A stretch of 64,000 nucleotides of DNA from Gemmatimonadota bacterium (GTDB lineage Bacteria; Gemmatimonadota; Gemmatimonadetes; Palauibacterales; Palauibacteraceae), in assembly GCA_022826685.1 (NCBI GenBank), contig JAJDUL010000038.1, positions 20,740 to 84,739 of the forward strand. The letters run 5' to 3'. Under the pieces are notes generated by a model. That model did not search any database. It was not told where the DNA came from and saw only the letters and a program-made list of their open reading frames with translations. Positions 19,164 to 26,752 of the stretch are shown in pieces. Each line of letters starts with the position of its first letter. Position 1 is the stretch's first letter. A program made the translations under genes and the position numbers.

Positions 19164-20470
19164 GAGCCGTCTCCTTCCCGCCCGTCGCGGTTGGCGCCGG
19201 GCCGCCACGGATCGGCGCTTTCCAGCATTTGAATCGGCCGCACGGTCATGCCGTCGGTGACGAAGAGGAGCATCGAAACGATGACCGGGGTTCCGTCCGG
19301 GATCGGTCCGAGCACCACGGCTTCATCGTCCACTTCCTGGACCGGCTCGACCGGGGTCATGACGAGCAGCGTGTCGTCCGCCACCGTCCAGAGGACGTCG
19401 CCATCCCGCACGGCGGCGGCCGGGACGACGGCGTATTCCTCGAAGCTCGTGCCCTCGATGTCCACCGTCGCGTAGCTGCCGATCAGGAGCGGCGGGCGGC
19501 CGGGATCGTCCTCGGGGGGCGTGAACGGCTCCGGAACGGTGACGACGACGTCGACCGTTCGCGTCTGCTCGTCGAGCGCCGCCTCCGCCCGGTCCACGTA
19601 TCCCGACCACGCGTAGTCGGTCCCGCCGTATTCGGACACGATCTCAACCGGGATACGGGTCGCGGCATCGCCCGCGCGCGCGCTCCACAGGCGCTCGATC
19701 AGCGCCGCCTCGTTGTCGCTCAGCGGTACGACGATCTCCACCGCGTCCGTCGCGTACAGGCGGCCCACGGTCTGGCCGCCCGCGACGAACTGACCGAGAT
19801 CGACCGTCTCCTCGCGCACGATCCCGTTGAACGGGGCCCGAATCCAGGTCCGTTCCAGCGCCAGCCGGGCGTCTTCCAGCCTGGCGCGGGCGCTCCTGAG
19901 CGCCGCCGCGGCCGCATCGAGTTGCGGCTGCCGCGTGACGAGCGCGTTCGGCGGCGTCGGGTCGAGGTTTTCTCGTTCGGCGAGCCGCCTCCATTCGTCC
20001 AGCGCCAGCCGCGCGTTCTCCTCGGCCTCCAGCAGCGCGACCTCGCGCTGGGCGACGTCCGCCTCCGCGGCCTCGACGGCGTTCTCGTAGTCCGCCGGAT
20101 CCACGCGCAGGAGCGGCTCGTTCTCGAGGAACCGCCCGCCGCTCACGAGCGCGGGCGCGGTCCAGATCACGCGCCCGCCGACCTGCGGCGCGATCGTGAC
20201 CTCGGCGCTGGGCCGCACCGTGCCGCCCCCGCGCACCTTGATCGCGCCCTGCGTCACCCGCGCGGGCACCGTGCTGACCGTGGGGATCACGCGCGGCGGC
20301 TCCACCTCCGCGGGTGCGGCGCGCATGCCGAACAGGATCGCGAAGCCGAGCACTCCCACGCCGAGGACGATCGTCCCCTGTACCACCCGCCTCAGGAACG
20401 CCGGCCGGGCGTCGGGCGCCTCCGCGTTCTCTGACTCTTGCGGCGTCCGCCGCGTTCCGTCTTCCATCAC
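19160..20470 (-). CDS. RND membrane fusion protein (HlyD/AcrA type)
   Basis: 436 residues. One N-terminal membrane anchor (VVQGTIVLGVGVLGFAILFG, about 29-48) is followed by the usual symmetrical layout: a barrel-sandwich half beginning IAPQVGGRVIW, a long helical hairpin of Ala/Glu-rich residues (about 130-210), the second lipoyl half RAPFNGIVREETVDLGQFV, then beta-barrel and membrane-proximal domains. It links the inner-membrane pump to the outer-membrane channel in the periplasm. The start (ATG at 20470, or the next ATG at 20467) is six bases after the stop of the channel gene. The 3' end overlaps the pump gene by 4 nt. Confidence 0.94.
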   Translation of the reverse strand: MMEDGTRRTPQESENAEAPDARPAFLRRVVQGTIVLGVGVLGFAILFGMRAAPAEVEPPRVIPTVSTVPARVTQGAIKVRGGGTVRPSAEVTIAPQVGGRVIWTAPALVSGGRFLENEPLLRVDPADYENAVEAAEADVAQREVALLEAEENARLALDEWRRLAERENLDPTPPNALVTRQPQLDAAAAALRSARARLEDARLALERTWIRAPFNGIVREETVDLGQFVAGGQTVGRLYATDAVEIVVPLSDNEAALIERLWSARAGDAATRIPVEIVSEYGGTDYAWSGYVDRAEAALDEQTRTVDVVVTVPEPFTPPEDDPGRPPLLIGSYATVDIEGTSFEEYAVVPAAAVRDGDVLWTVADDTLLVMTPVEPVQEVDDEAVVLGPIPDGTPVIVSMLLFVTDGMTVRPIQMLESADPWRPGANRDGREGDGS

Positions 20471-20476
20471 TCCGCC

Positions 20477-22054
20477 CTATCTCCGATCGGGGAACGACGT
20501 CGCGCCCCCCGGGTCTTCACTCGTCTCGTCTCCACTCGCCTCGACGTCCTCGAGGTCCTCCGCCACCCACGCGCCGCCCAGGGCGCGGTGCACCGCGAGC
20601 CGCGCCTCTCCGATGCCGCGTTCGGCGAGCACCCGGGTGTTTTCGGCGCCGTTCAGGTTGACCCGCGCGTCCAGGTACTCGACATAGTCCCCCACCCCGC
20701 TCTGGTAGCGCTCCAACTGGTTCTCCAGCGATGCACGGGCATCGGCGACCTGCTCCATGACCTGCGCGTACCGCTCCCGTTCGTTCTCGAACTGCCGCAG
20801 GCTCGTCCGCACGTCCCGGAAGGCGTCCAGGACCGTGCGCGCGTAGGCGATCAGCGCCTGGTCGTACTGCGCCCAGGCTGCCCCGACGTTCGCGCGCAGG
20901 CGGCCGCCCTGGAAGATCGGCGCAACGAGGCCGCCGATGAGGTTCGAGAACCACTGGTCGATGAACCGCAGATCCTCGGGCGCGCCGGCCTGCCGCCCCA
21001 CGGCTCCGTTGAAGGAGATCGTGGGGAGGAGTTCGGCCCTGCGCGCCCCCACCCTGCGGCGCGCCGCCTCGACGCGCTCGAACGCCGCCATCACGTCGGG
21101 CCGGTCCTCGAGGAGCGACACCGGCAGCCCGCCGGGAATCGGGGTCGTATCGACCGCCGGCTCGAGCGCGGCCGGCAGCAGGTCCTCGATCTTCCCCGCG
21201 TATCGTCCCACGAGGAGGGCCAGGCGCCCCTCCGCATCGTCCACGGCCGTGCGCAGGCCGGGCAGGTTCGACTCGGCGGTCCGGTACTGCTGCCGGATCG
21301 CATAAAGTTCAAACGTGTTCGTGACGCCGGCCTGATACCGCTCCCGGGTGAGTTCCGCGCGCTCCCTGAGCAGATCGACGTTGTCCTCGGCGATGGCGAG
21401 CTGGGCCCGCGCGGCGACCACTTCGAGATACGTCGAGATCGTGGACGCGATGACCGTGAGCCGTACCGTCTCCGCATCCGCCCGGGAAGCGAGGAAGTCG
21501 CGGACCGCCGCCCCGGATTCGTTGCGCAGCCGGCCCCAGAAATCGAGTTCGTACGCGAAGCCGAGCGAGGCCGAGTACGTCGTGAACTCGAACCGGTCGG
21601 GGAAGTTGAAGCTGAGCCCGGGGATCGGACTCTCGGCGTCGTCGTCGCCCCCGAACTGCGACCCCAGCCCCGTATTGGCGGGCGTGCTGGACCGGTTGCC
21701 GTTCGCGTCGAGCGTCAGCGCCGGGAAGAGCGGCGCCCGCGCGATCCGGTACCGGTGCCGCAATTCCTCCAGCCGCGCGACGGCTTCGTGCAGGTCGAGG
21801 TTGGCGACGAGCGCCGTCTCGATCAGGCGGTCCAGCGTCGCGTCGTCGAACGCGCGCCACCAGTCGCGGGGCTCGTGCGCCGCCTCGGCCGGGGGAGCTT
21901 CCGCTTCGTACGCTGCGGGCAGTTCGGCCACTGTCGCCGGGAGCCGGGGGCCCGGCGCGAACGAACACGCGCCCGCCGCCGCGAGCAGGAGAAGCCCGCC
22001 GGTTCGACCGAGACCGCCTGCGCCGACCCTCGACGCCGCCGCCGCGGCGCTCAC
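20477..22054 (-). CDS. Outer-membrane efflux lipoprotein (TolC/NodT family)
   Basis: 525 residues. GTG start at 22054 overlaps the TetR stop (GTGA). A lipoprotein signal peptide ends at LLAAAGACS with the lipidated Cys near residue 30. Two repeated outer-membrane efflux protein domains follow, each with long heptad helices, for example RLTVIASTISTYLEVVAARAQLAIAEDN in the first half and the matching region near 400-470 in the second. The family forms a trimeric channel across the outer membrane and periplasm. This is the third part of the tripartite pump encoded by the next two genes. Confidence 0.94.
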   Translation of the reverse strand: MSAAAAASRVGAGGLGRTGGLLLLAAAGACSFAPGPRLPATVAELPAAYEAEAPPAEAAHEPRDWWRAFDDATLDRLIETALVANLDLHEAVARLEELRHRYRIARAPLFPALTLDANGNRSSTPANTGLGSQFGGDDDAESPIPGLSFNFPDRFEFTTYSASLGFAYELDFWGRLRNESGAAVRDFLASRADAETVRLTVIASTISTYLEVVAARAQLAIAEDNVDLLRERAELTRERYQAGVTNTFELYAIRQQYRTAESNLPGLRTAVDDAEGRLALLVGRYAGKIEDLLPAALEPAVDTTPIPGGLPVSLLEDRPDVMAAFERVEAARRRVGARRAELLPTISFNGAVGRQAGAPEDLRFIDQWFSNLIGGLVAPIFQGGRLRANVGAAWAQYDQALIAYARTVLDAFRDVRTSLRQFENERERYAQVMEQVADARASLENQLERYQSGVGDYVEYLDARVNLNGAENTRVLAERGIGEARLAVHRALGGAWVAEDLEDVEASGDETSEDPGGATSFPDRR

Positions 22055-22719
22055 GCGAGTTCTCCCCGCCGGATGCCTCCGGTCGGCCGCAGACCCGCCA
22101 GCAGGAGATCGACGATGTGCGCTTTTCGTTCCTGCAGGAAGCGATCGAAGTCCTCCACGGCGCGGGAGTGGAAAAGGCGCACCGTCGGGAGCGCGACGAA
22201 CGGGAACAGGCAGGCCGACACGATCGTGAGCAGCGTGTGCCGGAGGTCGATCTCCCGGATCTCGCCCGCGCCGATGGCCGCGCGCAGCCGGTCCTCGAGC
22301 AGAAGCCCCGGCACCTCCTCACGCGCCTCGATCGCGGCGGCGAGGTGCCGCTCCAGGACGCCGCCGCCGCAGAGACATTCGTTCAGCATGAGGCGGGCCA
22401 TGTCCTGATGCTCGTAAATGTAGTCGATGTAGCCGTACACGAACGCGCGCAGACTGTCCTCGACCCCCTCCTCCGCCCGCAGCGACTGGCTGAGCCCGGC
22501 CATGAACTGCCGGCACCCGTGCTCGAACACGGCCTCGTAGAGCTGTTCCTTGGTGCGGAAATAATAGTGCAGCAGCGCGCGGTTGATCCCTGCATGATCC
22601 GCGATCTCCTGCAATCGCGCGCCGTCGCGCCCCTTGCGGGCGAATACCGTCAGCGCAGCGTCGAAGATCCTCTGTTCGGTATCCGGCGGTCGGGTCACGG
22701 CCGGAGCTTGCGAAGCCAT
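22051..22719 (-). CDS. TetR family transcriptional regulator, first gene of the efflux-sulfation operon
   Basis: 222 residues from the ATG at 22719, preceded by an AGGA ribosome site. The N-terminal helix-turn-helix reads TEQRIFDAALTVFARKG then LQEIADHAGINRALLHYYFRTKEQLYEAVF, a textbook TetR DNA-binding domain at residues 15-62. The C-terminal ligand domain resembles those of AcrR-like efflux regulators. It starts a run of seven genes coupled by overlaps and a 6 nt gap. A palindrome sits over the -35 element of its own promoter (see that feature), so autorepression relieved by a small molecule, perhaps the pathway product, is the expected mode. Confidence 0.93.
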   Translation of the reverse strand: MASQAPAVTRPPDTEQRIFDAALTVFARKGRDGARLQEIADHAGINRALLHYYFRTKEQLYEAVFEHGCRQFMAGLSQSLRAEEGVEDSLRAFVYGYIDYIYEHQDMARLMLNECLCGGGVLERHLAAAIEAREEVPGLLLEDRLRAAIGAGEIREIDLRHTLLTIVSACLFPFVALPTVRLFHSRAVEDFDRFLQERKAHIVDLLLAGLRPTGGIRRGELA

Positions 22720-22731
22720 CGTGATCCTCGT

Positions 22732-22764
22732 GTTATCCAAATCGTTTAACAGTCTTGTCAAGAC
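22732..22764 (-). promoter_or_regulatory. Promoter with palindromic TetR-type operator
   Basis: In the 144 bp between the divergent TetR and gamma-glutamyltransferase genes there is a palindrome GTCTTGTCAAGAC at 22752-22764 (six-base arms, one-base centre). On the minus strand it contains a perfect -35 box, TTGACA (22761-22756). Eighteen bases further is a -10-like GATAAC (22737-22732). The TetR start lies 13 bases beyond. Overlap of operator and -35 box fits autorepression; binding is inferred. Confidence 0.6.
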
Positions 22765-22863
22765 GGACCGAACCCTAGTCACGCCCCGTACCGTGCGCAA
22801 GTTTCCCGCAGCAGGGCCTTTCCCCACGGGCTGCTCGACCCGCAGAAAACCGACGGAGGATCG

Positions 22864-24585
22864 ATGAAGCCAGGCATCCGGGTATACACCACAACCGTTC
22901 TCGCGGTACTCGCGTTCACGGTGGTTCCGCTTCGGCTGGACGCGCAGAGTGCGCCTCAGGTCGCGCGCTCGGCGGACGGGGTCGTCGTCGCGGCGCAGCC
23001 GCTGGCCGCGGCCGCGGGCGCGCGGATGCTCGAACTCGGGGGGAACGCCGCGGATGCGGCCGTCGCCGCCGCGTTCGCGATCTCCGTGGTCGAACCGAGC
23101 ATGAACAGCATCGGGGGACGAAACCAGATCCTGATTCGAACGCCCGACGGCGGAGTCGCGGGCATCGACGGAACGACGTCCGTCCCGCTGGGATACGACC
23201 CGGCCACGGCGCCCCGCGCCGCCTACGGCTATCCGACCGTCGGGGTGCCCGGATCGGTGGCGGGCCTCATGCGCCTCCACGAGGAGTACGGGTCCCTTCC
23301 TCTGACCACGATCATGGCTCCGGCGATCGACTACGCGGCGCACGGGTTCCGGCTGCTGCCGGGAGAGGCGCGCCGCCAGGCGGGATCGCGCGACCAGGTG
23401 GCGGAGTCCGAAGGCGCCCGGCGCTACTACCTGAAGGCGGACGGGTCGCCCTACCTCCCCGGCGACCGGCTCGTGCAGTCCGACATGGCCGCGACGCTGA
23501 GGGCGATTTCCCTCGGCGGCGGCGACGCCTTCTACCGGGGGGAGATCGCGGGCCGCATCGCCGACGACATGGCGGCGAACGGCGGCTTCCTGACCCGCGA
23601 GGCGCTGGCGGCCTACGAAGCGGAGGACTCGCGGATCGTGCGCGGATCCTACCGGGGGTTCGAGATCGTCGGTTCCGACATCCCGGCCTCCGGCGCGATC
23701 GCGATCCTCGCCCTCCAGATCGCCGAGGCCTTCGATCCCGACAGCATGAGCGACGAGGCGTGGGCTTCCGTCATCGCCCAGTCCCTCGCCCTCGCGATGA
23801 CGGAGTACCGGCGGGACGGTTCCGACTCCTCCGCCGTGCGCGTGACCTCGAAGGCCTTCGCCCGCGAGCTCTCCGGGCAGGTGCGCGTGCCCGCGGAGGC
23901 GACGATGGAGGCGGACGGCGCACCGTGGGCGGCGGCGGAAACCGGAAGTTCATGGCTCGCCGGCGCCGTCACGGGGTTGGCGCTGCCGCCGGAGGACGGC
24001 CACACGACCCACCTTTCCGCCGCGGACGGCGACGGCATGGCCATCGCCCTCACGCAGACGATCGGCCCCGGCATGGGAGCGAAGGTCGCCACGCCCGGAC
24101 TCGGGTTCCTCTACGCCGTGACGCTGGGCGGTTACCTGGGGATCAGCGAGCCCGGCGAGCGCGCGCGGTCCGGCATCACGCCGTTCATGGTGCTCGACGA
24201 CGGCGAGCCGTTGCTCGTGCTGGGCGCGGCCGGCGGCATCCGGATCATCTCGGCGGTCGTCCAGGCGGTGACCCGGGTCGTCGACGACGGTCTGGCGCTG
24301 CCCGCCGCCCTCGCGGCGCCGCGCGTGCATCCCGACGTGGGGCCGGACGGGCTCGCGGGCTTCTCCGTGGAAGCGGGCCCCGAGGACGGCTGGTCGGGGA
24401 CTTCGGTGGAGGAATTCCGGGAGATGGGATTCGAGATCACGCCCACGCCGCGGCAGGGCGCGTTCGGGCGCATTCACGGCCTCCAGTACGACGCCGCCAC
24501 GCGTACCTGGATCGGGGCCGCCGATCCCGACTGGGAGGGCGCCGCCGTAGCGCCCCGCCCCGCCGGGCCGACACGCGGAGGCTAG
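22864..24585 (+). CDS. ggt: Gamma-glutamyltransferase, secreted
   Basis: 573 residues. The ATG has GGAGG six bases upstream (GGAGGATCG). A Sec signal peptide ends near residue 28 (LDAQ). Family motifs include ARMLELGGNAADAAVA, GGRNQILIRTP, the PGSVAGL segment and the autoprocessing Thr at residue 381 in HTTHLSAAD, the counterpart of TTH in known enzymes. Ntn hydrolases of this kind cleave themselves before the Thr and then transfer or hydrolyse gamma-glutamyl groups, typically from glutathione, in the periplasm. The region after the nucleophile has GPGMGAKVA and GAAGGIRIISAV in place of the more usual PGSGGGxRI, a modest departure. It converges on the FAD oxidoreductase gene with only 8 nt between the stops. 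Confidence 0.92.
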   Translation: MKPGIRVYTTTVLAVLAFTVVPLRLDAQSAPQVARSADGVVVAAQPLAAAAGARMLELGGNAADAAVAAAFAISVVEPSMNSIGGRNQILIRTPDGGVAGIDGTTSVPLGYDPATAPRAAYGYPTVGVPGSVAGLMRLHEEYGSLPLTTIMAPAIDYAAHGFRLLPGEARRQAGSRDQVAESEGARRYYLKADGSPYLPGDRLVQSDMAATLRAISLGGGDAFYRGEIAGRIADDMAANGGFLTREALAAYEAEDSRIVRGSYRGFEIVGSDIPASGAIAILALQIAEAFDPDSMSDEAWASVIAQSLALAMTEYRRDGSDSSAVRVTSKAFARELSGQVRVPAEATMEADGAPWAAAETGSSWLAGAVTGLALPPEDGHTTHLSAADGDGMAIALTQTIGPGMGAKVATPGLGFLYAVTLGGYLGISEPGERARSGITPFMVLDDGEPLLVLGAAGGIRIISAVVQAVTRVVDDGLALPAALAAPRVHPDVGPDGLAGFSVEAGPEDGWSGTSVEEFREMGFEITPTPRQGAFGRIHGLQYDAATRTWIGAADPDWEGAAVAPRPAGPTRGG

Positions 24586-24593
24586 CTACCGCG

Positions 24594-25907
24594 TCACGCC
24601 GCCAACCATTCCGGCGCGTGGAGGCCGGGCGCGAAACGGCGCACCCACCGCCTCCGCGAGATCGCCACGGCCGCGCGGGCGCGCTCCCCGGCCACCGTCG
24701 CGTCGATCTCCGAGGCGGCCCGGAGGCCCGACTGGAGGGCCCCCTGCATCCATCCCCGCTCTGCCGAGGCGTGCTCCCCCGCGAAGTGAATGGGGCCCTC
24801 GGGCGATGCGAGTTCCGGGCGCTCCGAAAACGGGGGGTCGTCCCGGGTGTAAGCGGCCCCGATCCAGGGCTGGTGCTCCCATGCGAAGTGGGTCCCCCGC
24901 TCCGCGACCTCGCTCGAGCCGGGGAACAGGTCATTGAAGCGGTCGATGAACTCGGGCACGATGGCGCCGGCTTCCATCGCCGCAACCGCGCGCGCCATGT
25001 CTCCGAACATGTAGGACATCAGAATCCCCCGAGGCCCCTCCTGGTTCCAGGTGGGATGCCAGAACTCCGAGAACCCGTCCACGAACGACAGTCCCCATCC
25101 GTTCAAGCCGCGATCCTCCCACGCCCGCTCCGCATACTGAACGTAGACGCGGGTGACATCCTCGTAGGAGGTGGCCGCGAAGGCCGCCCGCTTCGCCGCC
25201 GAAAGGACGGGGTCGAAGGCGATCCTGTCGATGACGGGGAGGGGGACGGTGCAGATGAGGCGGTCGCCCCTCAGTTCCGCCGCGGCGCCGCCGGTGCCGT
25301 ATGTGGCCACCACGCCGGCATCGTCCCGGACCACCCTCGTCACCGGCGAGTCGTTCCGCACGCGGTCTCCGAGCGCTTCGGCGAACGCCAGCGGCAAGGC
25401 GTCGGTCCCGGCCGGAATCTTGAGCCACGCATCCCGCCCCCCGCGCAGGAAGACGTCCGGCGTCTCCCGGTAGCTGTCCCCCTGCTCCGGAACGATGAGG
25501 TACTCGCCTTCCTGCGTGTAGAAGAGAGAGGTCTCGATGCCGAAGTGGTCGATGTAGCCGAGCGTTCGATCGTGGTCGGGCGGGATACGGGCCGGGCCGG
25601 GTTCGGCGATGAGCCCATCATCGAAGGGCTCGCGAAGCGTCTGCGCCCGGCCCCCGGCGGCGTCTCGTGCTTCCAGAACCCTGACATCGTGCCCCGCCCG
25701 CACCAACTCGTATGCGGCGACGAGCCCGGACAGGCCGGCGCCCACCACGATCACGTCGACCCGATCTCCGGGCGGTGGGGGCGGCGGCGGGGAGGGACCC
25801 AGCCCGCCGTCTGAACAGCCGGTGCCCAGGGAGAGAGAGACGAGCGCTCCGCCTCCCTGGACGAGAAAGTTCCGGCGGCTGACCGCTATCGCTGCATCCC
25901 CGGACAG
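24594..25907 (-). CDS. FAD-dependent amine oxidase family protein, Tat-exported, probable CTG start
   Basis: About 437 residues. The core has a dinucleotide fold [24 protein letters not shown] after it, and a C-terminal IHFAGEHAS...[10 protein letters not shown] block of the flavin monoamine oxidase family. The frame is open well upstream of the first GTG (25754) and encodes a twin-arginine signal ([11 protein letters not shown]), a lipobox-like GTGC and a proline linker. No ATG/GTG/TTG precedes the signal in frame. A CTG at 25907 lies seven bases after GGAGG, overlapping the end of the FAD-subunit gene by 22 nt. It probably oxidises an amine or amino acid in the periplasm. Its place at the end of a molybdenum hydroxylase operon suggests a shared substrate, perhaps an N-heterocycle. 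Confidence 0.85.
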   Translation of the reverse strand: MSGDAAIAVSRRNFLVQGGGALVSLSLGTGCSDGGLGPSPPPPPPPGDRVDVIVVGAGLSGLVAAYELVRAGHDVRVLEARDAAGGRAQTLREPFDDGLIAEPGPARIPPDHDRTLGYIDHFGIETSLFYTQEGEYLIVPEQGDSYRETPDVFLRGGRDAWLKIPAGTDALPLAFAEALGDRVRNDSPVTRVVRDDAGVVATYGTGGAAAELRGDRLICTVPLPVIDRIAFDPVLSAAKRAAFAATSYEDVTRVYVQYAERAWEDRGLNGWGLSFVDGFSEFWHPTWNQEGPRGILMSYMFGDMARAVAAMEAGAIVPEFIDRFNDLFPGSSEVAERGTHFAWEHQPWIGAAYTRDDPPFSERPELASPEGPIHFAGEHASAERGWMQGALQSGLRAASEIDATVAGERARAAVAISRRRWVRRFAPGLHAPEWLAA

Positions 25908-26752
25908 CCGGCGGCCTCCGCCACCGCGCGCGAGATCAACACCTGCGCGAGGTGAAGGCGGTACTCCGAACTCGCGTTCTCATCCGCCGGGGGCGTCTCG
26001 AGTTCCGACACCTTCGACACCGCCGCGAGGATCTGCGCCTTCTCGGACGTGCCGGTCAGCGCCGCCTCGACCGCGTGCGCCCTGAGCGGCGTGCCGCCCA
26101 TGTTCGTGAGCCCGATCGCGGCACCCGCGATTCCGGAGTCCGTCCAGTTCACCACTGCGGCCACGCCGACGATCGCCCAGTCCTGCGCGCGGCGCTGGAA
26201 CTTCTGGTAGGCGCTGCCCCAGCCCTCCCGCTTCGGCACCCGGACGCCGGTCACGATCTCGCCATCGTCCGCCGCCGACATGAACGGCCCTACGAAGAAG
26301 TCCGCCGCCGCGACCGAGCGCGTGCCACCGGGCCCCGCGAGGGTGACCTCGGCATCGAGCGCGAGCAGCGCCGCGGGCAGGTCCGAGGCCGGATCCGCGT
26401 GCGCCACCGAACCGCCGAGCGTGCCGCGGTGCCGCACCTGGGGATCGCCGATCCCCTCCGCCACCTTTGCGATGAGACCGCTCCCGCCCGTGAGAGCGGC
26501 CGCGCCGGCCACCTCGTGGTGCGTCGTCAGGGCTCCGATCGTGACCGAGTCGCCGTCGTCCTGCACGCCGCGAAGCTCATCGATGCCGCCGATGTCCACG
26601 AGCAGCGAGGGCCGGGCCAGCCGCAGCCGCATGAGCGGCAGGAGCGAATGTCCGCCCGCCAGCGGCCGCGCGTCCTCGCCGCCCGCCGCGAGCAGGCTCA
26701 GCGCCTCATCGAGAGACGAAGCGCGCTCGTAGTCGAAAGACGCGGGGATCAT
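25886..26752 (-). CDS. Molybdenum hydroxylase FAD-binding subunit (CoxM/XdhB type)
   Basis: 288 residues. Starts with an ATG overlapping the large-subunit stop (ATGA). The two FAD-binding motifs of the family are present: [10 protein letters not shown] at about 32-41 and [14 protein letters not shown] near 111-124. The C-terminal CO_deh_flav_C domain is recognisable from about 170. It passes electrons from the 2Fe-2S subunit to its acceptor. The three subunit genes are in the order small, large, medium. Confidence 0.94.
   Translation of the reverse strand: MIPASFDYERASSLDEALSLLAAGGEDARPLAGGHSLLPLMRLRLARPSLLVDIGGIDELRGVQDDGDSVTIGALTTHHEVAGAAALTGGSGLIAKVAEGIGDPQVRHRGTLGGSVAHADPASDLPAALLALDAEVTLAGPGGTRSVAAADFFVGPFMSAADDGEIVTGVRVPKREGWGSAYQKFQRRAQDWAIVGVAAVVNWTDSGIAGAAIGLTNMGGTPLRAHAVEAALTGTSEKAQILAAVSKVSELETPPADENASSEYRLHLAQVLISRAVAEAAGCPGMQR

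Noticed and set aside
22720..23343. N-terminal extension of the TetR gene to 430 residues
   Set aside because: The extension overlaps the start of the gamma-glutamyltransferase gene on the other strand; the ATG at 22719 has a ribosome site and the TetR domain starts right after.
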